Source: Kiloniellaceae bacterium
Lineage (GTDB): Bacteria; Pseudomonadota; Alphaproteobacteria; Kiloniellales; Kiloniellaceae
Assembly (NCBI GenBank): GCA_021776195.1
Contig: JAJFGK010000078.1
Span: forward strand, 1-58,000
Reading direction: 5' to 3'
DNA length: 58,000 nucleotides
Positions 1 to 7,963 of the stretch are shown one piece after another. The notes below the pieces were generated by a model. The model worked only from the letters and a program-made list of their open reading frames with translations, was not told where the DNA came from and ran no database searches. Position numbers and translations under genes: made by a program. Every line of letters starts with the position of its first letter. Positions within the stretch are counted from its first letter, which is position 1.

Positions 1-138
1 CCTGATCGAGAATTTCTTCTGTAAACTCAAGGAGTTCAAGCGTATCGCCCTGCGAAGCGACAAAACCGACGAAAGCTTCCAGGCAATGATCTATGCTTGC
101 TCTGCAATCCTAAACTCGCGATGAACCTCAACAGACCC
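1..138 (+). mobile_element. IS5-family element, 3' end
   Basis: Carries the last 40 codons of a transposase and then a terminal inverted repeat. Read inward on the minus strand the repeat is GGGTCTGTTGA, matching GGGCTTGTTGA at the IS end near 57863 in 9 of 11 positions. The flanking TA (139-140) is the likely target duplication, as in the IS427 group of IS5. The body of the element lies outside the window. Confidence 0.85.
2..124 (+). CDS. IS5-family transposase, C-terminal fragment
   Basis: The reading frame opens at the window edge and ends at TGA 122-124, giving 40 residues. The sequence LIENFFCKLKEFKRIA followed by RSDKTDESF is the signature C-terminus of IS5/IS427-type DDE transposases, including the last catalytic Glu in the IENFF motif. 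The N-terminal end of a same-orientation IS5 transposase begins at 57933, so both fragments probably belong to one element spanning the point where this circular sequence was cut. Confidence 0.85.
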   Translation: MIENFFCKLKEFKRIALRSDKTDESFQAMIYACSAILNSR

Positions 139-175
139 TAGCGTGAAAGCCCCCTGCGAAAGGGCTGTGTGGTGG
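139..175 (-). promoter_or_regulatory. Structured leader repeat, distal half (copy 3, split by IS)
   Basis: Distal half of the repeated gene leader. It contains TAGCGTG and the stem AGCCC (148-152) / GGGCT (162-166) around the conserved TGCGA loop (plus-strand reading). The other half is at 57844-57862, directly upstream of the gene ending at 57292. Joining the two across one TA restores GTTCTAGCGTG, as in the intact copies. Confidence 0.7.
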
Positions 176-688
176 CTATGCGGCGAGTTTGGCAAGCTCA
201 TGGGCGCGGCCAATCACGCTGTCGTCGTCGTGCTGCCCATCAAGGTATTTGAGAAGGTCGGCCAGGACTGCAGCGACCTTGCGGGCAGGCGGCGCCTTCG
301 GCTTGGCGGCCGGTTTCTCGCTCATGTCGTCGATTTCGACGCGCTCGCCTTGCAATTCCACAAAGCCGGAAACGAGCCGGGCCGCGGCTTGAGGCTGGAG
401 CGACCAGCCGCGCGGGGCTGGCTCATAGTAACGTCGCGCGCGTGCCTGCTGCTCCTCATGGCTCAATGGCCGGTCTGCCTCCTCCTGGTCGAAGTGCCAG
501 CGCATACGGTCTTGGGCGCGCGTGCTGGCCACTATGCGGCGACCCCGGGCGATATCGAGTGGCTTTCCCTCTTTGGACCAAAAGGACATGCGGCATTGGC
601 TGCCGTCTTCGAAAGTGCCGACATAGACGGGCGCCGGCCAAATGCACTTCCGGATCATGGCGAGCGATTCGCGCTTGTGACTGGTCAT
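176..688 (-). CDS. Hypothetical protein of accessory operon
   Basis: A 170-residue protein of unrecognised family. The start ATG at 688 follows GAGGAGACCACACC and lies just after a copy of the repeated leader; an upstream in-frame start at 745 would place the leader inside the gene and is rejected. The N-terminus (CIWPAPVYVGTFEDGSQCRM) looks like a small beta-rich domain, the middle is charged, and the C-terminal part is Lys/Ala/Pro-rich. In transcription order it precedes the gene at 57843, with the IS between them. Confidence 0.7.
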   Translation of the reverse strand: MTSHKRESLAMIRKCIWPAPVYVGTFEDGSQCRMSFWSKEGKPLDIARGRRIVASTRAQDRMRWHFDQEEADRPLSHEEQQARARRYYEPAPRGWSLQPQAAARLVSGFVELQGERVEIDDMSEKPAAKPKAPPARKVAAVLADLLKYLDGQHDDDSVIGRAHELAKLAA

Positions 689-760
689 GGTGTGGTCTCC
701 TCGTTCTAGCGTGGTAGTCCCCCTGCGAGGGGCGGTGCGGCGCACCCTTGAGCGGCGAAC
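689..760 (-). promoter_or_regulatory. Structured leader repeat (copy 4)
   Basis: On the minus strand, a GC-rich hairpin (CCCC 719-722 / GGGG 729-732 around TGCGA) is followed by CCACGCTAGAACGAGGAGACC and the ATG at 688. Both the hairpin loop and CACGCTAGAAC recur in front of the other genes of this operon. The GAGGAG stretch serves as the ribosome-binding site. Confidence 0.7.
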
Positions 761-780
761 CTGTCGCCGCTCTCATTGCG

Positions 781-978
781 TCACAGAGCGGCGATGGCGA
801 TGGCCTGACGCGCCGCTGCTTCGGCTTCCTGCTTGGTCTCATAGGGCCCGCTATGGACCGTCCCGGGCTTGTGCCCGACGGTCCGCTGCACATAGTGACA
901 GCCTTGCTTGTGGCGCCCCATGGCGTCGGCAAAGGTTGACGTGGCGAAGGCATAAGCGGCGGTGTAAGTGGTGGTCAT
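781..978 (-). CDS. Small hypothetical protein, first gene of accessory operon
   Basis: A 65-residue protein starting at ATG 978 behind CAGGAGACGCACCC. The sequence (YETKQEAEAAARQAIAI near the C-terminus) resembles small phage/plasmid proteins with an AP2/DUF2188-like beta-alpha layout, but no family is assigned. It is the promoter-proximal gene of the minus-strand operon that continues through 688-176, crosses the IS and runs down to 55503. Confidence 0.65.
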   Translation of the reverse strand: MTTTYTAAYAFATSTFADAMGRHKQGCHYVQRTVGHKPGTVHSGPYETKQEAEAAARQAIAIAAL

Positions 979-1024
979 GGGTGCGTCTCCTGCTCTAGCG
1001 TGAAGCCCCTGCGAGGGCTGTGGT
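979..1024 (-). promoter_or_regulatory. Structured leader repeat (copy 5)
   Basis: Contains the stem AGCCC (1004-1008) / GGGCT (1015-1019) around a CTGCGA loop (plus-strand reading), then CACGCTAGAGCAGGAGA ahead of the ATG at 978. The stem sequence differs from copies 1 and 2 by paired changes that keep it base-paired. Confidence 0.65.
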
Positions 1025-1062
1025 TATGCATATAAGATGATGTGAGATCATTAATAAGTCAA
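1025..1062 (-). promoter_or_regulatory. Candidate promoter/operator of minus-strand accessory operon
   Basis: An AT-rich island in a GC-rich genome. The minus strand has TTGACT (1057-1062) as a possible -35. A TATGCAT palindrome (1025-1031) lies next to TTATAT. The same ATGCAT core occurs in both immunity-region promoters (36916-36930 and 39505-39525), so it may be a repressor operator. The -10 is not clear. Confidence 0.4.
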
Positions 1063-1564
1063 GTATAAAAATAGAAACCACATCAATTTTAATGGCCAAG
1101 AGGAAATCGCCCAACGGCCAAGCTCGACCAGCCGGCATTGCTTCCACCGTCACAGACTGCAGCGACCAGGCGCCGCAGCTCCCTTGTATGGCGCGCCACT
1201 GGCCATCTCGCACCGCTCCAGCCAGCCCGCCGGCCCGCCTAAACGTCGATTGATCTAAGCCATTGATATTATTTGATTGACGGGTCCTTCCCAGCGATCT
1301 GGGCTATGCGGTCGGGGAGCGGGCAGAGGTTTGCCACAGAGGCTGGCTTTGGTTTGACTTGACGCGGTTGACGGGTGCGGGTGGGGGCCTTGGAAAAAAA
1401 GATCTATACAATGAATAAAATTTCGGGCAGTTTCTTGTCAGACTTGCAGGATTACGCGCTGGCCCGAGCCGACGCACCGCAGGTTTCCTTAAGACCCTGA
1501 AATCATTGAATTGCCGCCAGCCTCGCGCTGTCGCGGCCGATTCGCCTCGAGGTGAACCCGAACC
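1063..1564. other. Intergenic region upstream of terminase; likely holds late promoter and cos/pac
   Basis: No convincing gene is seen in these 500 bases. An AT-rich part at 1380-1430 contains TATACAAT (1405-1412), a possible -10 for the late operon without an obvious -35. In lambda-like phages cos lies immediately upstream of the small terminase gene, so a packaging site is expected here; I cannot identify it from sequence alone. Confidence 0.4.
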
Positions 1565-2197
1565 ATGACGACGACCCACTCGGTTGGCGGCGCTTTCGCG
1601 TACCCGCTGACCGGCGACGCTGTGGCCGCGCCCGAGTGGGTGAGCCGGGCCGCCTTCGCGCGGCGCCTGGGCGTGACGCGCCAGGCCGTCGATACCGCGA
1701 TCAAGGCCGGCCGCCTCGACGATGCCGCCTTCAACGACGACGACACCCTGCTGAACCTGCGCGTCGCCCGGGCCCAGTGGATCGCCAGCCGCGACCCGAA
1801 GAAGGACGAGCAGCTTTCTTTCATCGACGAGGAGACCGGCGAGACCGAGCTCGTGGTGCCCGATGCCGATGCGAAGCAGCCGCGCTCTCTGACCCAGGCC
1901 AGGCTCGAGAAACTGGATAATGAAAACCGCCTTCTCGAGCGCAAGGTCGGAGTGGAAGAGGGTCGCTACCGCGACGTCTACGAAATGGCGGCGGCGCTGG
2001 AGGAAGTCACTGGCGCCTTCGTGCAGGAAATCGAAGGCATCATCAACTGGACCGACGACGTCATGGCCCTGCGCGACAAGGACGAACCGACGGTTCGGCT
2101 GTTCCTGGAAGAACGTATCCACACCCTGCGGCTGTCGATCAGCCAGCGCATGCAGGTACTGACACCGGTAAGCCATGACCAACGTGCCGACGCTTAA
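1565..2197 (+). CDS. Terminase small subunit (Nu1-like)
   Basis: A 210-residue protein at the start of the head operon. Residues 24-50 (WVSRAAFARRLGVTRQAVDT) form a helix-turn-helix of the Nu1/DUF1441 type used to bind the packaging site. A helical, charged region (about 95-200) would mediate oligomerisation and contact with the large subunit. The start ATG follows GAGGTG. It overlaps the large terminase gene by 23 bases, the usual lambda-like arrangement. Confidence 0.8.
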   Translation: MTTTHSVGGAFAYPLTGDAVAAPEWVSRAAFARRLGVTRQAVDTAIKAGRLDDAAFNDDDTLLNLRVARAQWIASRDPKKDEQLSFIDEETGETELVVPDADAKQPRSLTQARLEKLDNENRLLERKVGVEEGRYRDVYEMAAALEEVTGAFVQEIEGIINWTDDVMALRDKDEPTVRLFLEERIHTLRLSISQRMQVLTPVSHDQRADA

Positions 2198-4142
2198 AGT
2201 CCTGGCCCTCGCCGTCGCGCTGGTCGTCCAGCCGAGCGAGCGGGTCGCGCCGGTCGACTGGATGGAAGAGAATTTCGTCCTGATCGACGGACCCAATGCC
2301 GGCGAGAAATGGTCGCGCCGCAACGCGCCGCAACTGGTCGAGATCCTGGGGTGTCTGGACCCACGCCACCCGGCGAACCGCGTTTCGGTGCGCAAGTCGG
2401 CACAGACGGGCTTCACGACGATTGGGATCGGCTGGGCCGGCTACGTCGCCGATGTGAATCCGGGCAACTTTCTTTTCGTCGAACCGACCGGGACCCTGGT
2501 CAAACAGGTCAACGACGGCAAGCTTCAGCCGGCGATCGATAGCAACAAGGCGCTCGACGCCAAGATCGCGGCGCAGCGCACCCGCGACGCCGAGGGATCG
2601 ACCGCGTACCACAAGAAGTTTCCCGGCGGTTTCATCCTTCTGGTCGGCGCCAACTCGTCGGTGCAGTTGCGCAGCCACACGATCCGCGACGCCCTGTGCG
2701 ACGAGATCGACGACTGGCCGCAAGACCTGGCGGGTCAGGGCGACCCGATGGAGATGGTCGACGCCCGGCAGATCACCTTCCGGCGGTCGGGCAAGTGGAA
2801 ACGCCTGGAGATCTCGACCCCGAAGTTCGCGCCCTCGCGCATCGATCAGGCTTTCGACGAGGGCGATCAGCGGCACTTCTATGTGCCCTGTCCGCACTGC
2901 AAGACGCGCCAAAAGCTGATCTTCGAAAACCTCGACTTCAAGCCGGACTATCCCTACGACGCGCACTACAAATGCGCGTCCTGCGGCGTCCTGATCGAGC
3001 ACCACCACAAGCGCTGGATGGTGGTCAACGGGTCCTGGGTCGCGGAAAACCCGGGGCCGGGCCGGCATCCCTCGTTCCACATCGACACCCTGACATCGAG
3101 CTTCGTCGGCTGGGACGATATCGCCGCGAAGTTCCTGAAGGCAGGCAACGACCCGGAAAAGCTGAAGACCTTCCAGAACCTGTGGCTGGGCCTGCCCTTC
3201 GTGGTCGAGGGCGACGCGCCGGACGCGGAAATTCTGCTGGCCCGTCGGGCGGACTATCACCGCGGCACCCTGCCGCCTGGCGTGTTGTTCATGACTTGCG
3301 GAGTGGACGTGCAGGGCAACCGACTGGAGGCTGAGATCGTCGGCTGGGGCGTCGGCAAGACCTCCTGGCAGATCGACTACCGGGTGCTCGAAGGCGACAC
3401 GGCCGACCTGAACGTCTGGGCCGAGCTGGCGCGCCTCTCGCAGGAGACATGGGAAGACTGGCAGGGCAATGTCCGCGGCATCGAGCGCATGGCGGTCGAT
3501 ACCGGCTATCGCGCCCAAATGGTCTACCAGTTCGTGCGCGGCAAGCCGAACTGCATGGCGGTCAAGGGCGCCAACACCCAGCAGGCGCCGGTCTTGGCCA
3601 CGCCGACCGTCCAGGATCTGAAGCGCGATGGGAAGAAGGTCAAAAAGGGCGGCGTCAAGCTTTACAACGTTGGGGTCTGGTCGTTGAAGGCGACGCTCTA
3701 CGGCTACCTGGGAATGGAAGGGCCGAGCGAGACCGGCTACCCGCCGGGCTGGTGCTTCTTCCCGGCCGAAGCGGACCTGGATTACTTCAACATGCTGACC
3801 GCGGAAACGCTCATCCGCGAGGAAAAGCGCGGCCAGATTGTCAGCCGGTGGGTCAAGAAAGCGCGCCAGCCGAACGAGGCGCTGGACTGCCGGGTCTATG
3901 CGACCGCCGCAGCCTACAAGGAAGGCATGGGCAAATGGGGTCCGCGTCAGTGGGCGAAACTCGCGGCCGATCGCGGCGCGCCGCCGAGTGACGAAGAGTT
4001 GGGCCTGCTGAAGGCCATGTTGAACCCGGCAGCCTTCGCGGCCGAGAAAGAAGCCCCAGCGCCCGCGCCCGTGGAGCAGCCGAAAACGGCGCAGCGGGTC
4101 ATGCGTGGAGAGGGGCAAACGATCATGCGGGGACGGGGATAG
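2175..4142 (+). CDS. Terminase large subunit (lambda GpA family)
   Basis: A 655-residue packaging motor and nuclease. The N-terminal ATPase has the GpA-type motif RKSAQTGFT (about residues 73-81), followed by acidic Walker B-like CDEIDDW. A zinc ribbon with CPHCK and CASCG lies near residues 239-271. The C-terminal nuclease part begins at CGVDVQGNRLEAEIVGWG, which contains the first metal-binding Asp. Length and domain order match lambda GpA, which generates cohesive ends, so cos packaging is inferred. Confidence 0.93.
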   Translation: MTNVPTLKVLALAVALVVQPSERVAPVDWMEENFVLIDGPNAGEKWSRRNAPQLVEILGCLDPRHPANRVSVRKSAQTGFTTIGIGWAGYVADVNPGNFLFVEPTGTLVKQVNDGKLQPAIDSNKALDAKIAAQRTRDAEGSTAYHKKFPGGFILLVGANSSVQLRSHTIRDALCDEIDDWPQDLAGQGDPMEMVDARQITFRRSGKWKRLEISTPKFAPSRIDQAFDEGDQRHFYVPCPHCKTRQKLIFENLDFKPDYPYDAHYKCASCGVLIEHHHKRWMVVNGSWVAENPGPGRHPSFHIDTLTSSFVGWDDIAAKFLKAGNDPEKLKTFQNLWLGLPFVVEGDAPDAEILLARRADYHRGTLPPGVLFMTCGVDVQGNRLEAEIVGWGVGKTSWQIDYRVLEGDTADLNVWAELARLSQETWEDWQGNVRGIERMAVDTGYRAQMVYQFVRGKPNCMAVKGANTQQAPVLATPTVQDLKRDGKKVKKGGVKLYNVGVWSLKATLYGYLGMEGPSETGYPPGWCFFPAEADLDYFNMLTAETLIREEKRGQIVSRWVKKARQPNEALDCRVYATAAAYKEGMGKWGPRQWAKLAADRGAPPSDEELGLLKAMLNPAAFAAEKEAPAPAPVEQPKTAQRVMRGEGQTIMRGRG

Positions 4143-4145
4143 ATC

Positions 4146-4346
4146 ATGGCCTACACGCAAGCCCAGATCGACGCTCTGCAAAACGCGGTGGCGACCGGCA
4201 GCAAGCGGGTCAAGTACCCAGACGGGTCGGAAGTGGAGTACCGGGAGTTGGCCGAGATCGAGCGGATTCTTGCTGCGGCGCAGGCGACGGTGAACCCGAC
4301 CACGCGCGTGCGGCAGTTCCGCAGCCTATCGGGCAAGGGAACCTGA
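4146..4346 (+). CDS. Head-tail joining protein gpW
   Basis: A 66-residue protein typical of lambda gpW in size, position and sequence. MAYTQAQIDALQNAVATG leads into a Val/Tyr beta hairpin (VKYPDGSEVEYR) and a second helix, and ends in a basic tail. gpW plugs the portal after DNA packaging and prepares it for tail attachment. It lies 3 bases after terminase and 4 before portal. Confidence 0.9.
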   Translation: MAYTQAQIDALQNAVATGSKRVKYPDGSEVEYRELAEIERILAAAQATVNPTTRVRQFRSLSGKGT

Positions 4347-4350
4347 ACCC

Positions 4351-5931
4351 ATGAGCTTTGTTGGTCGCTTTGCCGCCGCATTGTTGGGCGGGGCTTCGCC
4401 GCGCACGGCGTTCACCGCGGCGCGGTCCCAGTCGCTGAACGGATCGCCGCGAACGCCCAGTTACGACGCCGCGCCGCACAGCAGCCGCCGGACCGTAAAC
4501 TGGCAACCCAGCAACGAGGCGATGAACGCCTTGGTTTTCGGGTCTTCCGAGAGCCTGCGGCGACGGTCGCGGGACGTGGGGCGGCGGACGCCTTGGGCCC
4601 GCAAGGCGCACCGGGTCTACACCGCCAACGCCGTCGGAACGGGTATTCGGCCGCAGTCGCTTCATCCGGACCCTGACATTCGCAAGATGCTGCAGGAGGC
4701 GTTCGAGGACTGGAACCACGTCGCGGCGCTTGACGGGCTGATGCCTTTCTATGGCCTCCAGGCCCTGGCGGTGAAGAACAAGCGCGAGGCGGGCGAGATC
4801 TTCGCGCGGTTCCTGGTGATGAGCGACGCGCCGTCCGATGAGGTCCCGCTACGTCTGCAGATGATCGAGGCCGATCAGATCGATTGGACCCGCAACGAAC
4901 CCCTGCCGAATGGCGGCAAGATCGTCCAGGGCATCGAGCACGATTCCTTGGGGCGCCGCGTCGCGTTCTGGGTGCAGCGGGACCATCCGGGCGAAATCAT
5001 CCAGTCCGCCCGATCCTCAGAAGTGGTGCGGGTGCCGGCGGAAGACATGATCCATCTATTCGAGCCGGACCGGCCCAACCAGGCCCATGGCCTGCCCGAC
5101 ATGGCCTCGTCTCTGCTACGGCTCTTCGACTTCGATGAATACGAAGACGCGCAGTTGGTCAAACAGCGCGATACCTCGAAATTCTCGGGCTTCATCAAGG
5201 ACAGTGGACTCGAAGACACCGACGAAATTATCGAAGGCAAAGAGACCACCGACCCGCACAGCGGTCAGCCACTCGTCTTGACGCAGCTCGAGGCGGGGAC
5301 GTTCCAGAAACTGTTGAACGGTGAAGATATCGTCTTCCCGCCAGCCGCGGAACTGGGCGAAGGGTACGCCGATTTCCTCACCTGGAACCTTCGAGGTGTC
5401 GCGGCCTCCAGCGATGTGACCTATGCGCAACTGACCGGCGACCACAGCAAGGAAAATTTCGCGTCCCTGCGGGCCGGTCTGTTGGATATCCGGCGCGGTA
5501 TCGAGCAGTTCCAAGGCCATTCGGTTAACCACCAGGTCAATCGCCCCACCTGGAACCGGTGGCTCAATGTCGGGGTTCTGTCGGGCGCCCTGGATATTTC
5601 ACCGCGGCAGTTCAACCGCGAGCGCAAGCTGTTCCAGCGGGTCAACTGGGTACCGCAGGGTTGGGAGTGGGTCGATCCACTCAAGGACGTCGAAGCCGAG
5701 ATCCGAGCGATCAAGGCCGGACTGCAATCGCGCAGCGCATCTGTCTCTAAGCGGGGCCGGGACATCGACGACGTCGACAAGGAAATCTCCGACGACCAGA
5801 AGCGCGCCGACAAACTGGACCTGACCTTCGACTCCGATGGGCGCGATGCCCAGACCAGCAGCGGCGGGGGCGTTTCGGGCGCCGGGCGGTCGGACCTCGA
5901 CGACGATGACGACGAAAGGGCCAGAGCATGA
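4351..5931 (+). CDS. Portal protein (lambda family)
   Basis: A 526-residue lambda-type portal. Recognisable parts include RKAHRVYTANAVGTGIRPQ near residues 85-105, the KNKREAGEIFARF segment, and QLTGDHSKENFASLRAG around residue 355. It forms the dodecameric vertex for DNA entry and head-tail connection. The C-terminal tail is acidic (DLDDDDDERARA). Its stop codon overlaps the protease start as ATGA. Confidence 0.93.
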   Translation: MSFVGRFAAALLGGASPRTAFTAARSQSLNGSPRTPSYDAAPHSSRRTVNWQPSNEAMNALVFGSSESLRRRSRDVGRRTPWARKAHRVYTANAVGTGIRPQSLHPDPDIRKMLQEAFEDWNHVAALDGLMPFYGLQALAVKNKREAGEIFARFLVMSDAPSDEVPLRLQMIEADQIDWTRNEPLPNGGKIVQGIEHDSLGRRVAFWVQRDHPGEIIQSARSSEVVRVPAEDMIHLFEPDRPNQAHGLPDMASSLLRLFDFDEYEDAQLVKQRDTSKFSGFIKDSGLEDTDEIIEGKETTDPHSGQPLVLTQLEAGTFQKLLNGEDIVFPPAAELGEGYADFLTWNLRGVAASSDVTYAQLTGDHSKENFASLRAGLLDIRRGIEQFQGHSVNHQVNRPTWNRWLNVGVLSGALDISPRQFNRERKLFQRVNWVPQGWEWVDPLKDVEAEIRAIKAGLQSRSASVSKRGRDIDDVDKEISDDQKRADKLDLTFDSDGRDAQTSSGGGVSGAGRSDLDDDDDERARA

Positions 5932-7304
5932 GGGACTATAGCCGGGCGCTGTCACGGGTCTTCAGTCGGCCCTTGATGATGACCGAATCGCGGGCCGCGG
6001 AGATCGCCGAGGCCCTGATTCAACATATCAACATGGCGACGCCGATCCGCGCCGCCGGCCGCCGGCGTCGCGACGTACCGGTGGCGTTGTTCTCAAGCGT
6101 TCGGGCGGCACTGGCCGCACGCTTGGATGACGATGACGACGATGTGGCGGTCATCGACCTGCCCGAAGACGCGGACGAGGACGACAAAGTCGAGGTCGCC
6201 GAAGGTGCACGGATCGCCGTTGTCGGGATCAACGGCACCCTGGTTCACAGGTCCGCGACGGCATCGCCGCCGAGTGGCTTCGTGGCCTACCGGGACGTGC
6301 AATTGGCACTTCACCAGGCGGTGAACATGCGCCCGGATGGCATCTTGATGGACATCGATTCCCTCGGCGGCGAGGCGGTCAGCTCCGCGGACGAAACCGC
6401 CGCGCTGATCCGCCAGGTCCGCAAGGAGATTCCAGTCTGGGCCGTCGCCGACGAGATGGCCGCCTCCGCCGCTTACCTGCTGGGCAGCGCGGCGACGCGC
6501 CTGTTGCTGCCGGAACGGGGCTTCACCGGATCGATCGGCGTGATCGCGATGCACCGCGACCGCTCGGAAATGGACCGCAAGGAAGGCCTGACCTTCACAA
6601 CGATTAAGGCGGGCGAACGCAAGGACGATCTGAGCGACCGCAAGCCGCTGAACGAAGAGGGACTGGCCTTCCTCCGGGAGATGGTCGCCAAAGCTTATGA
6701 CGGCTTTGTCGGACAGGTGGTGCTCAACCGGCCGAGCCTGAGTGACAAGGCGATTCGCAACACCGAAGCGGCGATCTTCGAGGGCGAGGATGCCGTTCGC
6801 GCGGGGCTGGCGGACGCCGTCATGCCCTTCGAAGAAGCTTTTCAAGAGTTCGCCGAGGATCTGACGCGCCGACGCGCGTCGGCCCGCGGCGGCGTGTTTC
6901 CCGGGGCGGCTGCCGCCGCACCGGTCACCGGCAACCAGGGAAAGGAGACAGAAGTCATGCCTGATGCCGAAACCGGGGCGGTCACGCCCCAAGCCACGAG
7001 CGGCGGCGAGACGTCGAACGTGGTCGATCTCAACGCGGCCCGGGAGGAAGGACGCTCCCAGGCGCAAGAGATCTTCGATCTTTGCCAACTGGCCGGCCGG
7101 CCCGACCTGGCCGGCGGCTACATGGAGCAGAACTTGAGCGCCGCACAGGTGCGAAAGGCGCTGCTTTCCGAACAGGCCGCCGATCCGCAAACGGCGGTCT
7201 CCGGTATCAACCCAAGCGCCGGCGCGACGGGCACTGCCCAGTCGAACGGCGAGATGTTGGTGAAGGTCTGCGAAGGCCTGGCCGCCAACATGGGGAGGAA
7301 GTGA
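5928..7304 (+). CDS. Prohead protease (S49 family) fused to scaffold
   Basis: A 458-residue head maturation protease of the SppA/S49 type, equivalent to lambda gpC. Residues 95-290 hold the ClpP-like fold with nucleophile Ser180 in DEMAASAAYLLGSAA and general base Lys227 in TTIKAGERKD. An acidic low-complexity stretch (66-86) precedes the domain. The C-terminal 115 residues are a scaffold-like Ala/Gln-rich region that can also be made separately from an internal start at 6957. Confidence 0.9.
   Translation: MRDYSRALSRVFSRPLMMTESRAAEIAEALIQHINMATPIRAAGRRRRDVPVALFSSVRAALAARLDDDDDDVAVIDLPEDADEDDKVEVAEGARIAVVGINGTLVHRSATASPPSGFVAYRDVQLALHQAVNMRPDGILMDIDSLGGEAVSSADETAALIRQVRKEIPVWAVADEMAASAAYLLGSAATRLLLPERGFTGSIGVIAMHRDRSEMDRKEGLTFTTIKAGERKDDLSDRKPLNEEGLAFLREMVAKAYDGFVGQVVLNRPSLSDKAIRNTEAAIFEGEDAVRAGLADAVMPFEEAFQEFAEDLTRRRASARGGVFPGAAAAAPVTGNQGKETEVMPDAETGAVTPQATSGGETSNVVDLNAAREEGRSQAQEIFDLCQLAGRPDLAGGYMEQNLSAAQVRKALLSEQAADPQTAVSGINPSAGATGTAQSNGEMLVKVCEGLAANMGRK
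6957..7304 (+). CDS. Nested capsid scaffold (Nu3-like internal start)
   Basis: An in-frame ATG at 6957 inside the protease gene is preceded by GGAAAGGAGACAGAAGTC, a strong ribosome-binding site unusual for the middle of a gene. It would give a 115-residue helical protein beginning MPDAETGAVT and ending MGRK. Lambda uses the same arrangement (C and Nu3) to make its scaffold. The RBS is visible; the scaffold role is inferred from the lambda parallel. Confidence 0.65.
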   Translation: MPDAETGAVTPQATSGGETSNVVDLNAAREEGRSQAQEIFDLCQLAGRPDLAGGYMEQNLSAAQVRKALLSEQAADPQTAVSGINPSAGATGTAQSNGEMLVKVCEGLAANMGRK

Positions 7305-7305
7305 C

Positions 7306-7962
7306 ATGGCAAAGCTCACCGAGGGGAAATACCCCGGCGATTGGCTGAAGTGGGAGCAGGACAACCTCTACAGCCGCGAAGAGATCACCGTGAAGTCCGG
7401 TCTCAAACTGGAGAGCGGCACGGTGCTGGGCTTTGAGGACGCGGGTGTGATCTCGTCCCAGGCCGATGCCGGCAACACCGGCGACGGTGTCATGGGCGCG
7501 GTCACCGCGGGCCCTGGGGTGAAAGTCGGCGACTACCGTGTGGCGATCATCGAGCCAGCCGCCAACGCCGGCGCCTTTATTGTGGAGGACCCGGAAGGTG
7601 TTGTGATCGGCCAAGGGACGGTCGCCGTCGCCTTTGCCGGCGAGGTCGCCTTCACGCTGGCCGACGGCGCCGCCGACTTCGCAGCCGGCGACGCCTTCAC
7701 CATCACGGTCGCGGAAGCGGTCGCGGTTGTCGCTGTGGCCTCACCGGAGACCGCTGCGAACGGCTCCGAAGTGGCCGAAGGCATCCTGTTCGAAACGGTC
7801 GATGCCACCGCGGCGGCGACCAAGGGGGTGATGATCACCCGACAAGCCTTGGTCAACCCGCAGGAGCTGACCTACCACGCAACGATCGACGATGCCGCGA
7901 AGCGGGCCGCCAAACTGGCCCAACTCAAGGCTCGCGGCATTCTGGAAAGGGAGGGTGCTTGA
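7306..7962 (+). CDS. Head decoration protein (gpD-like) with inserted domain
   Basis: A 218-residue protein. The N-terminal (1-56) and C-terminal (138-205) parts resemble lambda gpD, which trims the capsid surface and stabilises it after expansion. Between them (57-136) is an inserted beta-rich domain running from GNTGDGVMGAVTAGPG to FTITVA. This insertion is common in alphaproteobacterial phage decoration proteins. It directly precedes the capsid gene. Confidence 0.85.
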   Translation: MAKLTEGKYPGDWLKWEQDNLYSREEITVKSGLKLESGTVLGFEDAGVISSQADAGNTGDGVMGAVTAGPGVKVGDYRVAIIEPAANAGAFIVEDPEGVVIGQGTVAVAFAGEVAFTLADGAADFAAGDAFTITVAEAVAVVAVASPETAANGSEVAEGILFETVDATAAATKGVMITRQALVNPQELTYHATIDDAAKRAAKLAQLKARGILEREGA

Positions 7963-7963
7963 C

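Noticed and set aside
995..1213. 72-codon minus-strand frame
   Set aside because: It covers the AT-rich promoter and the leader repeat upstream of the real gene at 978, and lacks a ribosome-binding site.
1304..2416. 370-codon minus-strand frame over the terminase start
   Set aside because: Antisense to both terminase genes and without recognisable features.
2139..4181. Long minus-strand open frame (680 codons) opposite the large terminase
   Set aside because: Antisense shadow of a high-GC gene. The plus strand encodes a clear GpA terminase; the antisense protein has no domain pattern.
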